This document shows, one piece after another, positions 10,331-21,499 of a DNA stretch of 64,000 nt. This stretch comes from Gnetum montanum (taxonomy: Eukaryota; Streptophyta; Gnetopsida; Gnetales; Gnetaceae). The position numbers were made by a program, and so were the translations under genes. Positions within the stretch are counted from its first letter, which is position 1, and each line of letters opens with the position of its first letter. The DNA is taken from positions 496,217 to 560,216 of the forward strand of contig MNCI01022655.1 of the NCBI GenBank assembly GCA_015680685.1. The letters are read 5' to 3'. A model generated the notes under the pieces. The model did not search any database. It was not told the origin of the DNA and saw nothing but the letters and a program-made list of their open reading frames with translations.

Positions 10331-11640
10331 CATTCTAGTCTCATTAATGAGTAAATGAAGGTTTTTCCATTGAATCAAATCATTAAAAGCATGTTGTTAC
10401 ATGAGGTTACTCAATGATTAGAATATAAATAACTTTAAAACTAAATTCAATGAATCATGCTCTCTTAAGAAAACACAGTTACTATTAAAGGAGCTCAAAA
10501 TGTGGAAGATGTTTACGATCGTTATCCCACATCCTATATGAATAGAACACTTGGAAACTATAACATTTAATTTATATGGTAGTTGTAACTAAATTTCCTA
10601 TAGTGGTTGTAACTAATTTTAATTTCCCATGATGTTGTAANGAAATTTAGAAGAAATATTAAGGATTACTTTTAGGAATGACTTGCTAATTACATCACCA
10701 ATTTAGTTGCTTTGTTTAAATCCTATGAGTTCTTTTCTTCTCATTTTGTCTTAGTAGCTTAGGTAATAGTTTATCTAGTACTGTGCTTGGCATTTAATTT
10801 TGTGATTTTCTAATTGCTCTTATGGCTCTATTTTCTTGCAATTCTAGAATTCTATTATTTAGCCATGTAATAGCTTATATTTTTCTTTGAAAAGAATATG
10901 GAGCAAGTTAATAGTAATGTCTTTATGAAATTGCTACTTTGAGTCTAGAGGATCTACAAAATCTTTGATCTTTTGAGTTGACTTAAAATAGCTTTAATTT
11001 TAAAGTTTTTATACCTTTTCTAATAGCTCTATTATTGCAATTCTTGAAAACTATTAACTAGCCATATTATAGCTTGTATTGTGTCTTTTACAAAGCATTT
11101 TGGTTGGTTAATAGAAGTGTCTTTTATGAAAGTGCATGTTTAGATTAGAGGGTTTGGACAATTTGTAACACTTTGGGTTGAATTGAATAGATTTATTTTG
11201 AAGTGTTTTCTCATGTTCATTTTATCTCACTTAAATGTTTGAGATCCCACATAAATCTACTTTCTTTCTTCTTCTCTTTTAAAATCCATTAAATCTCACT
11301 CTATTTCTAATTTTCTTATAGATCATTCTCTCTAGGGAAAATTGGAAGTAGATTTTGAAGAATTGTGCTTAAGCATTGTCTTCAAATTTTAATTTTTTCA
11401 AGAAATGTACTAAAGGGACTATATAGACTACGTGAATTGACAAAATAGGAGCCTTTAATGACTCATAGTATTCAACAAGGTTAGCTAAATTTTTGTTATA
11501 ATAGCTAGTTACAGTTTCATACACAAACTCAATCATTTCAACATTCAAAATAGCAAACACACATTTATAATTAGTTCACTCTATTACCATTGAGTTTATT
11601 TAGAGATATTTGGGCCTTGGTGTTTCTAGTGTTAGCCTTT
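10331..11640 (+). repeat. Extension of the inverted repeat arm, copy 1
   Basis: This AT-rich non-coding DNA contains 'ctatagtggttgtaact' near 10600, which has a reverse-complement partner near 15960-16000. 'gagttcttttcttctcatt' near 10727 has a partner near 15840. An N is present at 10641. No gene is seen. Confidence 0.5.
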
Positions 11641-11882
11641 TGACATGCTAAAACCTTAAGAAAAATGGAGAACAAAGGATGTTTATGTGGTTGTTATGTT
11701 TGTAGGACAAGAACAAGGATAAGAACTAAAGGAGAGCTTAAAGAATGACATTTATAAGAAATCTCAAAGTAAAGACTACAAGGACTCAAGGAAGCATGGA
11801 TGAGTAAAGAAGACATCAAGCTAAAATAAGATGCTTCAATGATTAAAAGAAAGCTTTGGAATCAAGAGTTTGAATGTAGAGA

Positions 11883-12049
11883 AGACATCTCCACAAAACA
11901 AAAGACATATCATTGATGAAGAAGACATCTTGGCCAAAATAGACATCCAAAGAAGATGTCTCCTAGAAATAGGAGATGCCTCATTTTAGGAGAAGAATTC
12001 TTCCTAGAGATGTCTCCTCAGAGATTTCTCCCTTATAGAAGAGACATCT
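11883..12049. promoter_or_regulatory. AGACATCT / AGATGTCT cluster upstream of TATA
   Basis: Exact boxes start at 11883, 11923, 11954, 12008 and 12042, with near matches between them. They lie 80-250 bp upstream of TATAAAATA at 12132. Confidence 0.55.
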
Positions 12050-12131
12050 TCCCTGAATTGGAGTCGACGTCTCCACTAGCCATTAGATAGCCATTACATG
12101 AATTCTGAGGTGACTTCAAAAACTTCAAGGT

Positions 12132-12140
12132 TATAAAATA
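12132..12140 (+). promoter_or_regulatory. LTR TATA box (TATAAAATA)
   Basis: It is shared with the sister LTR, which has TATAAAATA at 19069, at the same place after the 'tagctattggatgaat'-like block. Confidence 0.6.
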
Positions 12141-12759
12141 ATTAATTCTGTTGTGAATTATACAAGTTTTTGTATAATTAATTGTGTACTTTATCTATTG
12201 TATTTCTGTACCTCATTGTATCATCATTTGTACTATTATAGTGATTTCATTATATTGTGCCTCAAAGTATAAGGACTAGAAAATAAATTGCATCCTTTCT
12301 TTGTAATTTTTATTCACATTTCTTATTATCCCATTGGGTTTGATGTGCTTCTTATGAGAAGGCATTGTCTTAAGCTTGTTGAAGTCTTTCAAGATTGAGT
12401 GTTGGTGCAATGTCACAACACTCTAGAGTGGAGCTCAAGTTGTAAAAGTTGTGGGATCTTGGAAACCACATTTTAAGCTTGTTAATACATTACAAGGTTA
12501 AGTGATTCATAGTGACAAATCACTCCAAAGAGGAGCTTAGAGCTTGTATAAGGTGTGGTACCCTCAAACCATAGTTTGAGAGAAACAAAGTTTGAAGGTA
12601 TTTAAGCAATCTACCCTCTAAGTGTGGAGTACCCAAGTTGGAGAACCATGTAATTTTGGGTGTGGTTTTTGTGATGATTGATTGTTGTTTGGGAATTTAT
12701 TCATGCCTCCTTCTAAGGTCAATGATTCTCATCTAGAGACCAATAAACACCTAAACTCA

Positions 12760-13560
12760 AGATTGAATGAACACCTATGTTTCCTATGATCCCAGTCATG
12801 AGACCAAAGCAAACATTTCGCGATACCAAACAATGGCCAACAACATCAAGACAAGGTCTTCAAAAGGTAATCATAATGCTCTAGAAATTAAGGATGTTTC
12901 TAAATTTAATTCTTGTGCATTCATTAGGAATGTAAATAGAGGAGATCATCCTAATAGAAAATTTTCATTTAGAATTGGAACCAGATGTTTGCTTAATGGG
13001 AAATCCTAAGAAAATGTTATTTCTTATAGGGTAGTTGCTAGATTGGGTTTGGTAACTAATCCTCATCTAAGACCCTATAAAGTACATTAGTTTTCTAGAG
13101 ATTTTTCCAAAGAAGTAAGCAAAAAATGTACTTGAAGATTTAAAATTAGAGGTTTGCATGATGTAGTGAAATGTGATGTGTTTCTAATAATTGTTCTAAT
13201 GTAATTCATGGTAGACCTTATAATTTGAATAATGGTGCTTAGTTTGATGAAACAAGAAATGTATGGAGTGTAGCTAGACTAGATGGAATTCATGATTTGA
13301 TTCCTATGATAGCTAGACAAGTGAGGCTGCAAAACTTACTTAATGCCTTCTTAATCCTTCTAGGGGAGAGAAAATATATTATGAAACATGATGAAATAGA
13401 TTTTTTTTTTGTTGTTATGAAAGTAGTTTCTACTATCGATGATGATGTTCAAGTTAAACTTCCTATGAATGTGATGGTCTTGATGGAGAAATTTCACAAG
13501 GCATCTAAGGGGGAATTAGATGGACTACCATTGATGAAAAATGTATAGCATCAGATTGAT
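12760..13560 (+). pseudogene. Chromovirus-like aspartic protease remnant (element E)
   Basis: Around 13015-13090 the plus strand reads RVVARLGLVTNPHLRPYKVH, which matches the segment just after the catalytic Asp in chromovirus proteases. Near 13190-13225 is VIHGRPYNLNN, the counterpart of the LLGRPW motif. The catalytic DTGA itself is not recognisable; about 13000-13015 is damaged. A longer open stretch at 13297-13548 is the protease-RT linker. Stops and frame changes are common. It reads straight on into RT at 13603. Confidence 0.65.
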
Positions 13561-14410
13561 TTCATTTTTGGTTCTACCATTCCAAATGAAAAAGATTACA
13601 AAATGACACCAAATCAAAGGGCTAAATTACAAAGGCAAGTAGCGAAGTTACTTGCAAATGGCTTTGTGATGGAAACCATTTCACCTTGTGTAGTTTTGAT
13701 AGTGCTAGTGCCAAATAAGAATAATGGTGAATGGAGGATATGCATTGATTCTAGGATAGTGAACAGGATAACAATGATGTATAGGTTTCCTATTCCAAGG
13801 ATGGATGACATCCTTGATGTCCTTACCAATGTAGATATTTTTAGAAAAATTAATTTGAAGAGTAATTATCATTAAATTAGAATCATACCTAGTGATGAGT
13901 GGAAGAAAATTTTCAAAATACTAAATGGATTGTTTGAGTGGTTGGTGATACCTTTTGAGCTCATGAATGCACCTACTACATTTATGAGGTTAATGCATGA
14001 TGTATTAAAGAACTTAATTCGTAAGTACTATATTATCTTTTTTTGATGATATTTTGGTGTATAGCTCTAATAAAGAAGAGCACTTGGATCACTTGAGGAT
14101 GGTGTGTCTTAAGTTGGAGGAGGCACAACTAGTGATTAATGTGAAGAAAAGTCATTTCTTCAAAAGAAAAATCACATATTTGGAACATGTGGTTTCTAAT
14201 GATCAAATTAAAATAGAAGCTACCAAGGTAAAGGCTATTAAGGATTTGCCAACTCCTAAGAATGTTAAAGAGGTAAGTTCATTCTTTGGTTCAGCTAGTT
14301 TTATAGATGGTTCATAAAAATTTTTAGTGATGTTTTGTTGCCTATGTTTGATTTGTTGGAGAAAAATAAAGATTTTGGGTAGGATAATAAAACCCAAGGG
14401 AGCTTTCAAA
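13561..14410 (+). pseudogene. Ty3/gypsy reverse transcriptase remnant (element E)
   Basis: The frame at 13603-13875 carries the RT fingers and palm entry: SPCVVLIVLVPNKNNGEWR, then CIDSRIVNRITMMYRFPIPR. After a stop come MNAPTTFMRL (about 13960) and the catalytic area near 14040, where stops replace part of the motif before DILVYS-like sequence. The frame at 14054-14317 gives the thumb and connection (EEHLDHLRMV...VKEVSSFFGSASF). The reading ends near 14405 at the residues that normally lead into RNase H. Confidence 0.82.
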
Positions 14411-15240
14411 GGAGGTAAAGGTGTGGATGGATACTATATGCCTTTGTCAATTTTCAAAGGTCCATGAGAAAGTGTGTCAATGGATTTTGTCAGTGGCATT
14501 CGAAAGACCAAGAGTGGGAATGATGCAATTTTTTTTATTGTTGATAGGTTCTACAAGATGACACATTTTATTTCATGTAAGAAGGTGAGTGATGCTTCTC
14601 ATGTGGCAAATTTGTTTTCCAGCATGTTGTGAAGTTGCATGGTATTCCTTTAGATATTGTTAGTGATAGAGACTCTAAGTTCAAAAGTCATTTTTAGAGG
14701 TTCCTTTGGAAACTTTTAGGAACAAAGTTAAATTTTTCTAGTTCACATCATCCAAAATTTTATGGCCAAATGAAGGTGGTGAAGAAATTCTTGCTAAACA
14801 TATTAAGATGTTTGTGTGATGGATAGCCAAAGAAGGGGAAAAACTTATTGTGCCGTGTTGAGTTTTTATATAATAATTCTTTTCATGTTGTTATAGGAAA
14901 AAGCCCATTTGAGGTGAACTATGGATTTTGTCCAAAGATGATGGACACTTTGAGTAACTTTGATTGTGAAGCTTAACTTAGTGCTAATTTTGTGCAAGAG
15001 ATGAGGGATCTCCATGCATAAGTAAAATCAAATCTTGAGAAGAAGTCTGAAGAGAGAGTCCTCAAGAGGATGAGGAAAAATAAAAACCTAAGTTTATTGT
15101 AGATGACTTAGCTTGGGTGCACTTGAAGAACAAGTGGTTGAGAGATGTTAAATTCTTATTTTAGAAAAATTAGAATCAACTATACCATAAGGAATAACTT
15201 ATATAAACTCATTTTAGATGGTTTGTTATTATGACCTCTG
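14411..15240 (+). pseudogene. Ty3/gypsy integrase core remnant (element E)
   Basis: Directly after the RT connection the sequence jumps to the integrase core: [13 protein letters not shown] near 14470, [12 protein letters not shown] near 14540, and [13 protein letters not shown] near 14660-14700 (second catalytic Asp present). GQMKVVKKF stands where the usual G-x-x-E is expected. The tail SANFVQEMRDLHA is at about 15000. RNase H and the integrase HHCC zinc domain, normally between RT and this point, are absent, so about a kilobase or more was deleted. Stops are frequent. The element is dead. Confidence 0.8.
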
Positions 15241-16619
15241 GTACCACAAAGGCATAGATACCCCCAAATGACCTCAACTAGTGTTTATTAAGATGAATGT
15301 GACTTGAGGTATATAATAAGCAATATTTATCAAGGTAAACAGAAGAGTAAATTTAAGAATTTGAGTCTTATATGTAATAGATACCTATCTCCTCTAGCTA
15401 TCCTTTAGCATGATTTAAAAGAGTTGAATAGCTTTTCTATGAGTCTAGCTTTTATTCCTTGCACAAAATACATATAATCAATGGATGGTTTTATAGAAAA
15501 TGTTAGCCTCAAATTCTAAACTATTTGCTAGCTAACTTCCTAAAAGTAAAATCATAAAAGCTTTAGTAAATAGAGTAGGAAACTAAGAAAATAAAATTAT
15601 TCATAAATTTTAAAAATACATGATGATGATAATAGTTCTATGCTAGACTCATTAAGGATTGACACTCAAAAAGCTATCTCATCCAATCAAAATAACAAAA
15701 ATAAGGTAAACCTCAGCTTAGAGAGGAAATAGCCTATTCCAAAATTAACAATTTATTGATGTGTAACTATGTAGCTTTCAAGATAAATAGAAAGGAAAAA
15801 CTAATCAAATATAACTACAACTAAAATACTAAGCTAAAAGAGATAGAAGAACTTGTTTAGAATTTCATTTTGCTAAATAGTCCTCACAAGTGTACTTCTG
15901 ATCTTCTAGATTACACTCCCTTAATCAAATTTTCTTTAGCCTTTTTATAGCATCTTCTAGCAGTTACAACCATTATGTAAATTTAAAGCTCCATATTCTA
16001 TAAATGTAGGAAATTGGATAGTTGCTCAGTTAGTTTTCTTCATTCTCTGAATCTAGGATTCTTTAATTGACAACTATTGAGATAAATTATTATGATTGAG
16101 AATAGCCTTAAAGCTTGATTCATGAGTGTGGCTCAACTCTATCAGGATTCTTTGAGTGCTTGTTTCTCTCATAGTTAATTTGGTTAGGAAGTTTTTTAAA
16201 ATCATTAAGCAATCCTCATGTAGGTTTTGAATCTTAATTTGAGCTTTTAGTGATTTTGGATATGATTTTGGTAATAGTTCTATTTGTTTTGAGATAATGA
16301 CCATTCTGCAAGCTCTTATTTAAATCAAAAATTCTCACACCCCTCTATTTTGAGCTTCAATAGTAGCTATGTGCTTGAATGATGGCTTTTAGCTTTATTA
16401 AGATTTATAGCTCTATTTCTAACTTCAATAGTTTTAGCATTGGCATTAATTAAAAAGCTATTCTTAAATTCTTTCTTATATGGAGTTGTCATGAAAATTA
16501 GCTTTTTAAAAAGAGCTAATGTTGAATTCTACCTCATGTACCCTGCTCCTCATTGAGTTAGAATCTCTAATGTGACCTGTGAAAATTTTCTACTTCTATG
16601 TAGTATCAATTTCTAGCTT
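15241..16619 (-). repeat. Inverted repeat arm, copy 2 (proximal part)
   Basis: This non-coding DNA in reverse orientation resembles 10331-11640. The clearest pair is the reverse complement of 'agttacaaccatta' (15962) against 'tagtggttgtaact' (about 10604). No gene is seen, and the limits are approximate. Confidence 0.45.
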
Positions 16620-17600
16620 TATGAATCAATAGTAGTTCCTGATGTGGTAGATGAAATGTGCTTGCTCTAAATGAAAACTTGCACTTCATCTAATTAGTTA
16701 CATGTCATCACAGACATGATAGATGAAGTGTTTAGATGAGTTTTCTTTATCTAGATGAAATATGAGCTTCATTTGGATGTTGACATGACATGTCAAGATC
16801 TGGCATCGCTAGTGTGGCATTGTTGACATGGTAGATAAAGCTTTTCTCTTTTGTGAGCTCATGAAACTTTATCTAAATGATGACATGGTAATGCACATGG
16901 AGCTGTGTTGTTGTGTTAGATGAAGTATTTAGATGAAATTTATCCATATAGATGAAATTATAAGCTTCCTTTAAATGCTGATGTGGTAGGATAATGTAGC
17001 ATTGCTAATGTGGTAGAGCAGAAGAATGTTAATAACTTTCCCTTCTTTCATCTAAATGAAAATCAGCATGCTTCCTTTTTCTTGTACAAAAATCTTAACT
17101 TCAAGTCTTCTCTTTAACGTGATGATGTATCATGTAGAACCATTTCTAGCCAACTTTTTGTTCTGCAAGCTTTTTCTACATACTAACATAGCTAATGTGG
17201 TGGAGCATGAAATGAGCTTGTTTGTAGAACCAAATTTTGTTCCTATGAAGTAGCTCTATAAGTTGATGTGGTATAGTGCTAATGTGATAGAACTCTTTTA
17301 AATAGTAAAAATTTGACTTTATGAGTCAGTTTTATGAGTTGACTTAGTAGAGTGAGGACATGGCTTGTAGAGCTTCTTTGGAGAATTGTTTCCAACTTTT
17401 GGCAAAGCTTGTTTGTGGAACCATTTTTTGGCTCTAAACGATTCTTCTATGAATTGATGTGGTAGATGTTGACATAGTAGACTTATTTTATAAAGCTAGA
17501 TTTTAGCCTTAAGAACTAGTTCTATGAATTGATTTGGTGTAGCAATCACGTGGCATGATTTGGTGTAGGCCACTGAGCTTCACTCTTGATATTCAATTTA
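16620..17600 (-). repeat. CCACATCA-rich repeat, copy 2 (inverted)
   Basis: GATGTGGTAGA- and GCTGATGTGG-type units are the reverse complement of those at 9370-10330. The spacer blocks also match: the reverse complement near 17290-17340 gives 'cataaaactgactcataaa', against 'catagaactaggtcatgaa' at 9963. Confidence 0.68.
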
Positions 17601-18055
17601 GTGGGTTTGCATAGAATCTTATTTAACTTGAAAGAAATTTAACTTAAATTTATTAATATCATTATTACTCTTTATTCTTTGAGAGAAGGTTTGGGCTTGA
17701 AATGAATCTCATATTAACCTTTCTATCTGTTTGGGCTTTTCTTTGTAGCAGATGCATAAAAAGAATCAAAATTTTCCACATAATTTATGGCTATTCCATG
17801 AAAATGAGATATTTTTGAAACAATAATTTCCCCAAATAAAATAACCTTATTCTTTACTAAATTTATGTACAAATATAGATAGAATTGAGTAAAACCTTAG
17901 ATATTTTTTTTAGGGAAAAATGGCTATAGCTTAAGGGTTGTAGAGATGAAAACCCTTAGGCCTAAAACTTTAGAAACAAAAATACACTAAATTTGGGTTA
18001 TTGAACTAGATGGAATTTAATGGAGATGATGAGTTTCCTTAGAACTTTACATTCT
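17601..18055. other. AT-rich spacer
   Basis: Nothing recognisable is seen. Confidence 0.4.
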
Positions 18056-18611
18056 AAAGCTCCATCATACTCTAGCTTAGTTGTAACTTGAGTAGGTACC
18101 ATAACTCATGCTTCTTTGTTTCAATCTTGGTTCTTCTTGGTCTTCACTAAACTAGAATCTTACTTTAGCTCCTCCTCCTCTTCTGGTTCCTTGTTCAAGC
18201 CTTTAAAGTTCTCTTCAACTTCCTCCTTAGGTTGATTTACCAATATGTTTGCATAATTAAAGACTAGATCTTGGCTATCCATATAGTAATCTATTCTAAA
18301 TGAAAGGTTAGAACATTTTAGAAACTCATCCTACCCAAGGACATGATTTGATTTTTCACTTGGGAGAGTAGAGAAATCATCTGAAAGTCATGATATGAAT
18401 GGAATATTAAAAGCTTCCCCATATGAGACAACTCATAGAAGGCCCTTTGCACATGTTCTAGAAAACATTCATACATGTATGGAATAAAGGGTCTGTTGAC
18501 CTTTTGGTATGTCAAAAACTTAGAAAATGTAGAATATGAAAAATGTGTTTGTATAACCTTGTAGGTATAAAGGTAGACCAAGAGCATGATGAAATTGGGA
18601 CAATAGCACAA
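18056..18611 (-). pseudogene. Unidentified broken reading frame
   Basis: The minus strand is open from 18611 to 18318, beginning MCYCPNFIMLLVYLY and including PYMYECFLEHVQRAFYELSH. A one-base frame change near 18330 then leads into a second readable stretch, KCSNLSFRIDYYMDSQDLV, followed by an acidic tail (EEVEENFKGLNKEPEEEEEL) to about 18180 and one or two stops beyond. The amino-acid composition looks protein-like rather than random, because the frame change joins two sensible halves. I do not recognise the family. It could be an extra open reading frame of a retrotransposon or a captured host gene piece. It lies just outside the inverted repeat and upstream of a copia LTR. Confidence 0.4.
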
Positions 18612-18905
18612 TCAAAGAGCTTTAATGTATCAAGACATTAGATCAGGACAAAGAGAAAATTTTGAGTCGGAACAAGAGCTACATTCAAATGATAAGAATA
18701 CCCTAGACTTTAAAATAAGAGCTATGTTGGAATGACAAGATAAGAGATAGGATACAAGAGGAGTCTACAAGCCAAATGAAGATGTTCTAAAGAATGAAAA
18801 TATTACAAATGGATAAGCAAATACCTCAAATTCAAAAGTGAAAAAGAAGAGTAGATGTTTATGAAAAATAGAAGATGCCTATCTTTGAACTAGACATATA
18901 CAAGG

Positions 18906-19010
18906 AGATGTCTGAAGGGAGATGTCTACAAGTAGATGTCGTTCAAGGAGATGTCATACTAGAATTGATAGTATTAATAGAAAGATTTCTTAAATTTGAA
19001 TTAGATGTCT
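18906..19010. promoter_or_regulatory. AGATGTCT cluster upstream of TATA
   Basis: Exact boxes start at 18906, 18920 and 19003, with near matches at about 18933 and 18949. They lie just upstream of TATAAAATA at 19069. Confidence 0.5.
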
Positions 19011-19068
19011 CAAGTAGCTATTATCTAGCTATTGGATGAATTTCAAGGATTTTCAGAAGCTTGAAAAG

Positions 19069-19078
19069 TATAAAATAA
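19069..19078 (+). promoter_or_regulatory. LTR TATA box (TATAAAATAA)
   Basis: It occupies the same position as the box at 12132 in the sister LTR. Confidence 0.6.
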
Positions 19079-19686
19079 AGAGGAATTCATGAGAATTAGA
19101 GAGCATTTTTCACATAGTTGGATCATCATTGTATAGATCTTGAGTAGTACTTGTGTTCTTTATTGTATATCATTTGTATGTTTTTTTGTAAGAGCTTAAG
19201 TGCAAGGACATTGTAAAATGTAGTTACACTCTCTCCTTGATTTTCTTTCTTTTCTTTCTTTCTTGTAGCCCTATAGGATTGATGTGCTTCTTGTAGGAAG
19301 GCATCCATATTGAGCTTGTTGGGATCCTACAATATTGAGTGGTTTTATAGTGAAAAAACACTTCAAAGTAGAGCTCGATGTAATAAAGATTGTGGGATCC
19401 TTAGAACCACATTCTAAGCTTGTTGGGACATTATGGGGTTAAGTGGTTTCGTAGCATTGAAACACTCTTGAGCAAAGCTCAAAGCTTGTATAGGGTGTGG
19501 TGTCCCTCAAATCACTTTTTTTTTTTTTTATAAAAAATAAAGTTTGGAGATGTGCAAGGATTATACCCTCCAAGTGTGGATGTACCCAAGTTGGGGAACC
19601 ATGTAAAATTTGGTGTGTTCATGTGGCTGGTGCAATTTAAATTTGGAAACTTATTCAACCCCCATTATAAGTTCTTGATCCATAAG

Positions 19687-19698
19687 TGGTATTAGAGC
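19687..19698 (+). other. Primer-binding site, initiator Met-tRNA type
   Basis: TGGTATTAGAGC differs by one transition from the usual TGGTATCAGAGC and lies 4 bp after the LTR end. Confidence 0.8.
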
Positions 19699-19734
19699 AC
19701 GGTACTCTCAATTTTGAGTTTAATAGCTTAGGAG

Positions 19735-20440
19735 TGAATAGTGAAAGAATGATAATGCATCATGTGACCAATGTTTAAATGGATCACCTTTACATGTTGG
19801 ACGACTCAAATGCAAGAGTTCTTTAAATATGTGAGATCCTTAGTTTGGATATTCATCTTGGATGGATGCACCCAACTCATCAATAACATTTTGGGCAGTA
19901 AAGATAAGAGTATATGTAAGCAATATATACTTCCAAATTTTTATACCTTTTCTATGGAATGCTAGATGTGTCATAGAAGAGGCCATATGGCCTTTGAGTG
20001 CCCTAATGCTTACAAGTTACAAGGAAAAGAGTATAGTGAAGAAAGAAGAAGAAGAAACATCTATACAAGATGGGATGATGGAGACTAAAGTGAAGAAGAG
20101 GCATATAACACTTCAATAGATTCACACCGCATCTACATGGCTCTCATAGATGATGATAATGATGATCAAATAATGGATATTGATGAAGAAAGGTATGATA
20201 TTTTGTGCAATGTACTTTTATCTTTTCAAAATCTTTGTATAGAATTAAATAAGGAATCAAAGAACAATGATCAAGATCTATCATTATTAACTTTGAAAAT
20301 TTTAGACCTCACAAAAGAGAACTCAGACCTATGGGTTGAGAATAAAAAATTGACCTTATCCTATGAGTAGATTAAGGAAGAACTTGCAGATGCTAAACTT
20401 GCAAATGAGAGGCTGGGCAAAGGAAAAGAATTCCTTTGAA
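19735..20440 (+). pseudogene. Ty1/copia gag remnant
   Basis: A decayed N-terminal part (19771-19960) leads to a CCHC zinc knuckle at about 19960-20010, read as C-stop-M-C-H-R-R-G-H-M-A-F-E-C-P. The first spacer holds a stop, but the spacing C-x2-C-x4-H-x4-C is kept. An acidic segment (MALIDDDNDDQIMDIDEE, from 20137) and a coiled-coil-like Leu/Glu/Lys region to 20370 follow. This is the layout of many plant copia gag proteins. The gene follows its PBS closely, which supports the assignment. No protease, integrase or RT follows. Confidence 0.72.
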
Positions 20441-21040
20441 TAATGCTTAGACAAGGAAGAAGTCCAGATGATAAAAGTGGGTTGGGATGTTGTTCATAAG
20501 AATAAGCAACCTTCTGTAATATTATAGTTGTTCATAGATTATTCAACTATAATATGCTATAACAACCTTCTGTACTACTTTAAAAGTTTTTATTGATAAA
20601 TCATGTTTTGGATTTTTAACTAGAATAGATTGGTTTTAAGTGGCTTAAAGCCCATGACTATAATTTATGGATCAAAAGCTCTTTATTGAACATTTGTTGC
20701 TATTTAAACATATATGTCTTATGTTCTATACTCTTAATTAAGCTATGATATGACATTATTACTTTCTTGTGAAATCGTTAAGTCCAATTTTTCTTTTTTT
20801 AACAAATGTTTTATGTATGGTAATTAAAGCACTTGAATTGGTATGTTTAATGTAATTCATGTATCTTTTGAGAAAAGAAACATTTTAAAAGGAATTTCTT
20901 GAGCATATGAATTATTTTCTATCTTTATCATAAGGTACTACCAATGAAAGGCCTTTCTTTTAAAAGTATCCAAACTTGATCTTAATATGGTAGTCAGATT
21001 TATGAAGGCATCACCCAACCCTTTTGAAATTCTTAATGTT
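20441..21040. other. AT-rich DNA, no gene seen
   Basis: It has short runs of low complexity and no readable domain. It is where copia pol would be expected. Confidence 0.4.
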
Positions 21041-21430
21041 GTGTGATGTTTATGTGTGTTTTCTTATGTTGATTTTTTAATGATCATTTCAAGGTTTTTT
21101 TTCCATCTTTTGGGGTGTTTTAGACTTATTTTGACAAGTCTACAAGGTTTTGGAGGCTATGGCGACTTATTTGAAGGTGTTTGGAGGTTTCAGACCTTAA
21201 AATAAGCATCTTTATTTTGGCCTTAGCAGGTTAGACGTCTCAACTACATTTAAGACGTCTCATTTGAATAGAAAATGTATATCTCAAGAGGTGGATGGAC
21301 AAAGTAACCCATGAATGAACGTTCAAGTAATGGATGCATTACAAAAGTTACAGACTATAGTTGCTACTATAGTTTTTTAGATCCTTAATATCTAATCATA
21401 ATTTCCTCCCTTTCAAAAGGGGTTTCTTGT
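21041..21430 (+). repeat. Possible LTR fragment with AGACGTCT boxes
   Basis: The stretch 'tgatgtttatgtgtgtttt' followed by two AGACGTCT palindromes (about 21235 and 21260) resembles the U3 composition of the copia-type LTRs upstream. It may be the other LTR of the copia element at 18.7-20.4 kb, but I could not align it convincingly. Confidence 0.35.
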
Positions 21431-21499
21431 TAAATATCTAGGAAGAAATTACTTGAAATAAGCATTAAAAATATTTGCATCTTCATTTTTGAAGAATAT

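Larger units (their letters stand above)
11641..12731 (+). repeat. Copia-type LTR, probably solo or truncated
   Basis: The right two thirds matches the LTR at 18680-19682 in sequence and order. Shared blocks are 'gatgtgcttctta', 'agagtggagctcaa', 'gtataaggtgtgg' and 'acccaagttggagaaccat'. It ends around ctca at 12731. No Met-tRNA PBS follows; instead gypsy protease sequence begins, so its own internal part is lost. The left end is not defined. Confidence 0.6.
18680..19682 (+). repeat. Copia-type LTR with attached PBS
   Basis: It is the sister of 11641-12731. It ends in CA at 19681-19682 with the spacer taag before the PBS. It shares 'gatgtgcttcttgta', 'aagtagagctcgat', 'gtatagggtgtgg' and 'acccaagttggggaaccat' with the other copy. 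The left end is estimated. Confidence 0.62.
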
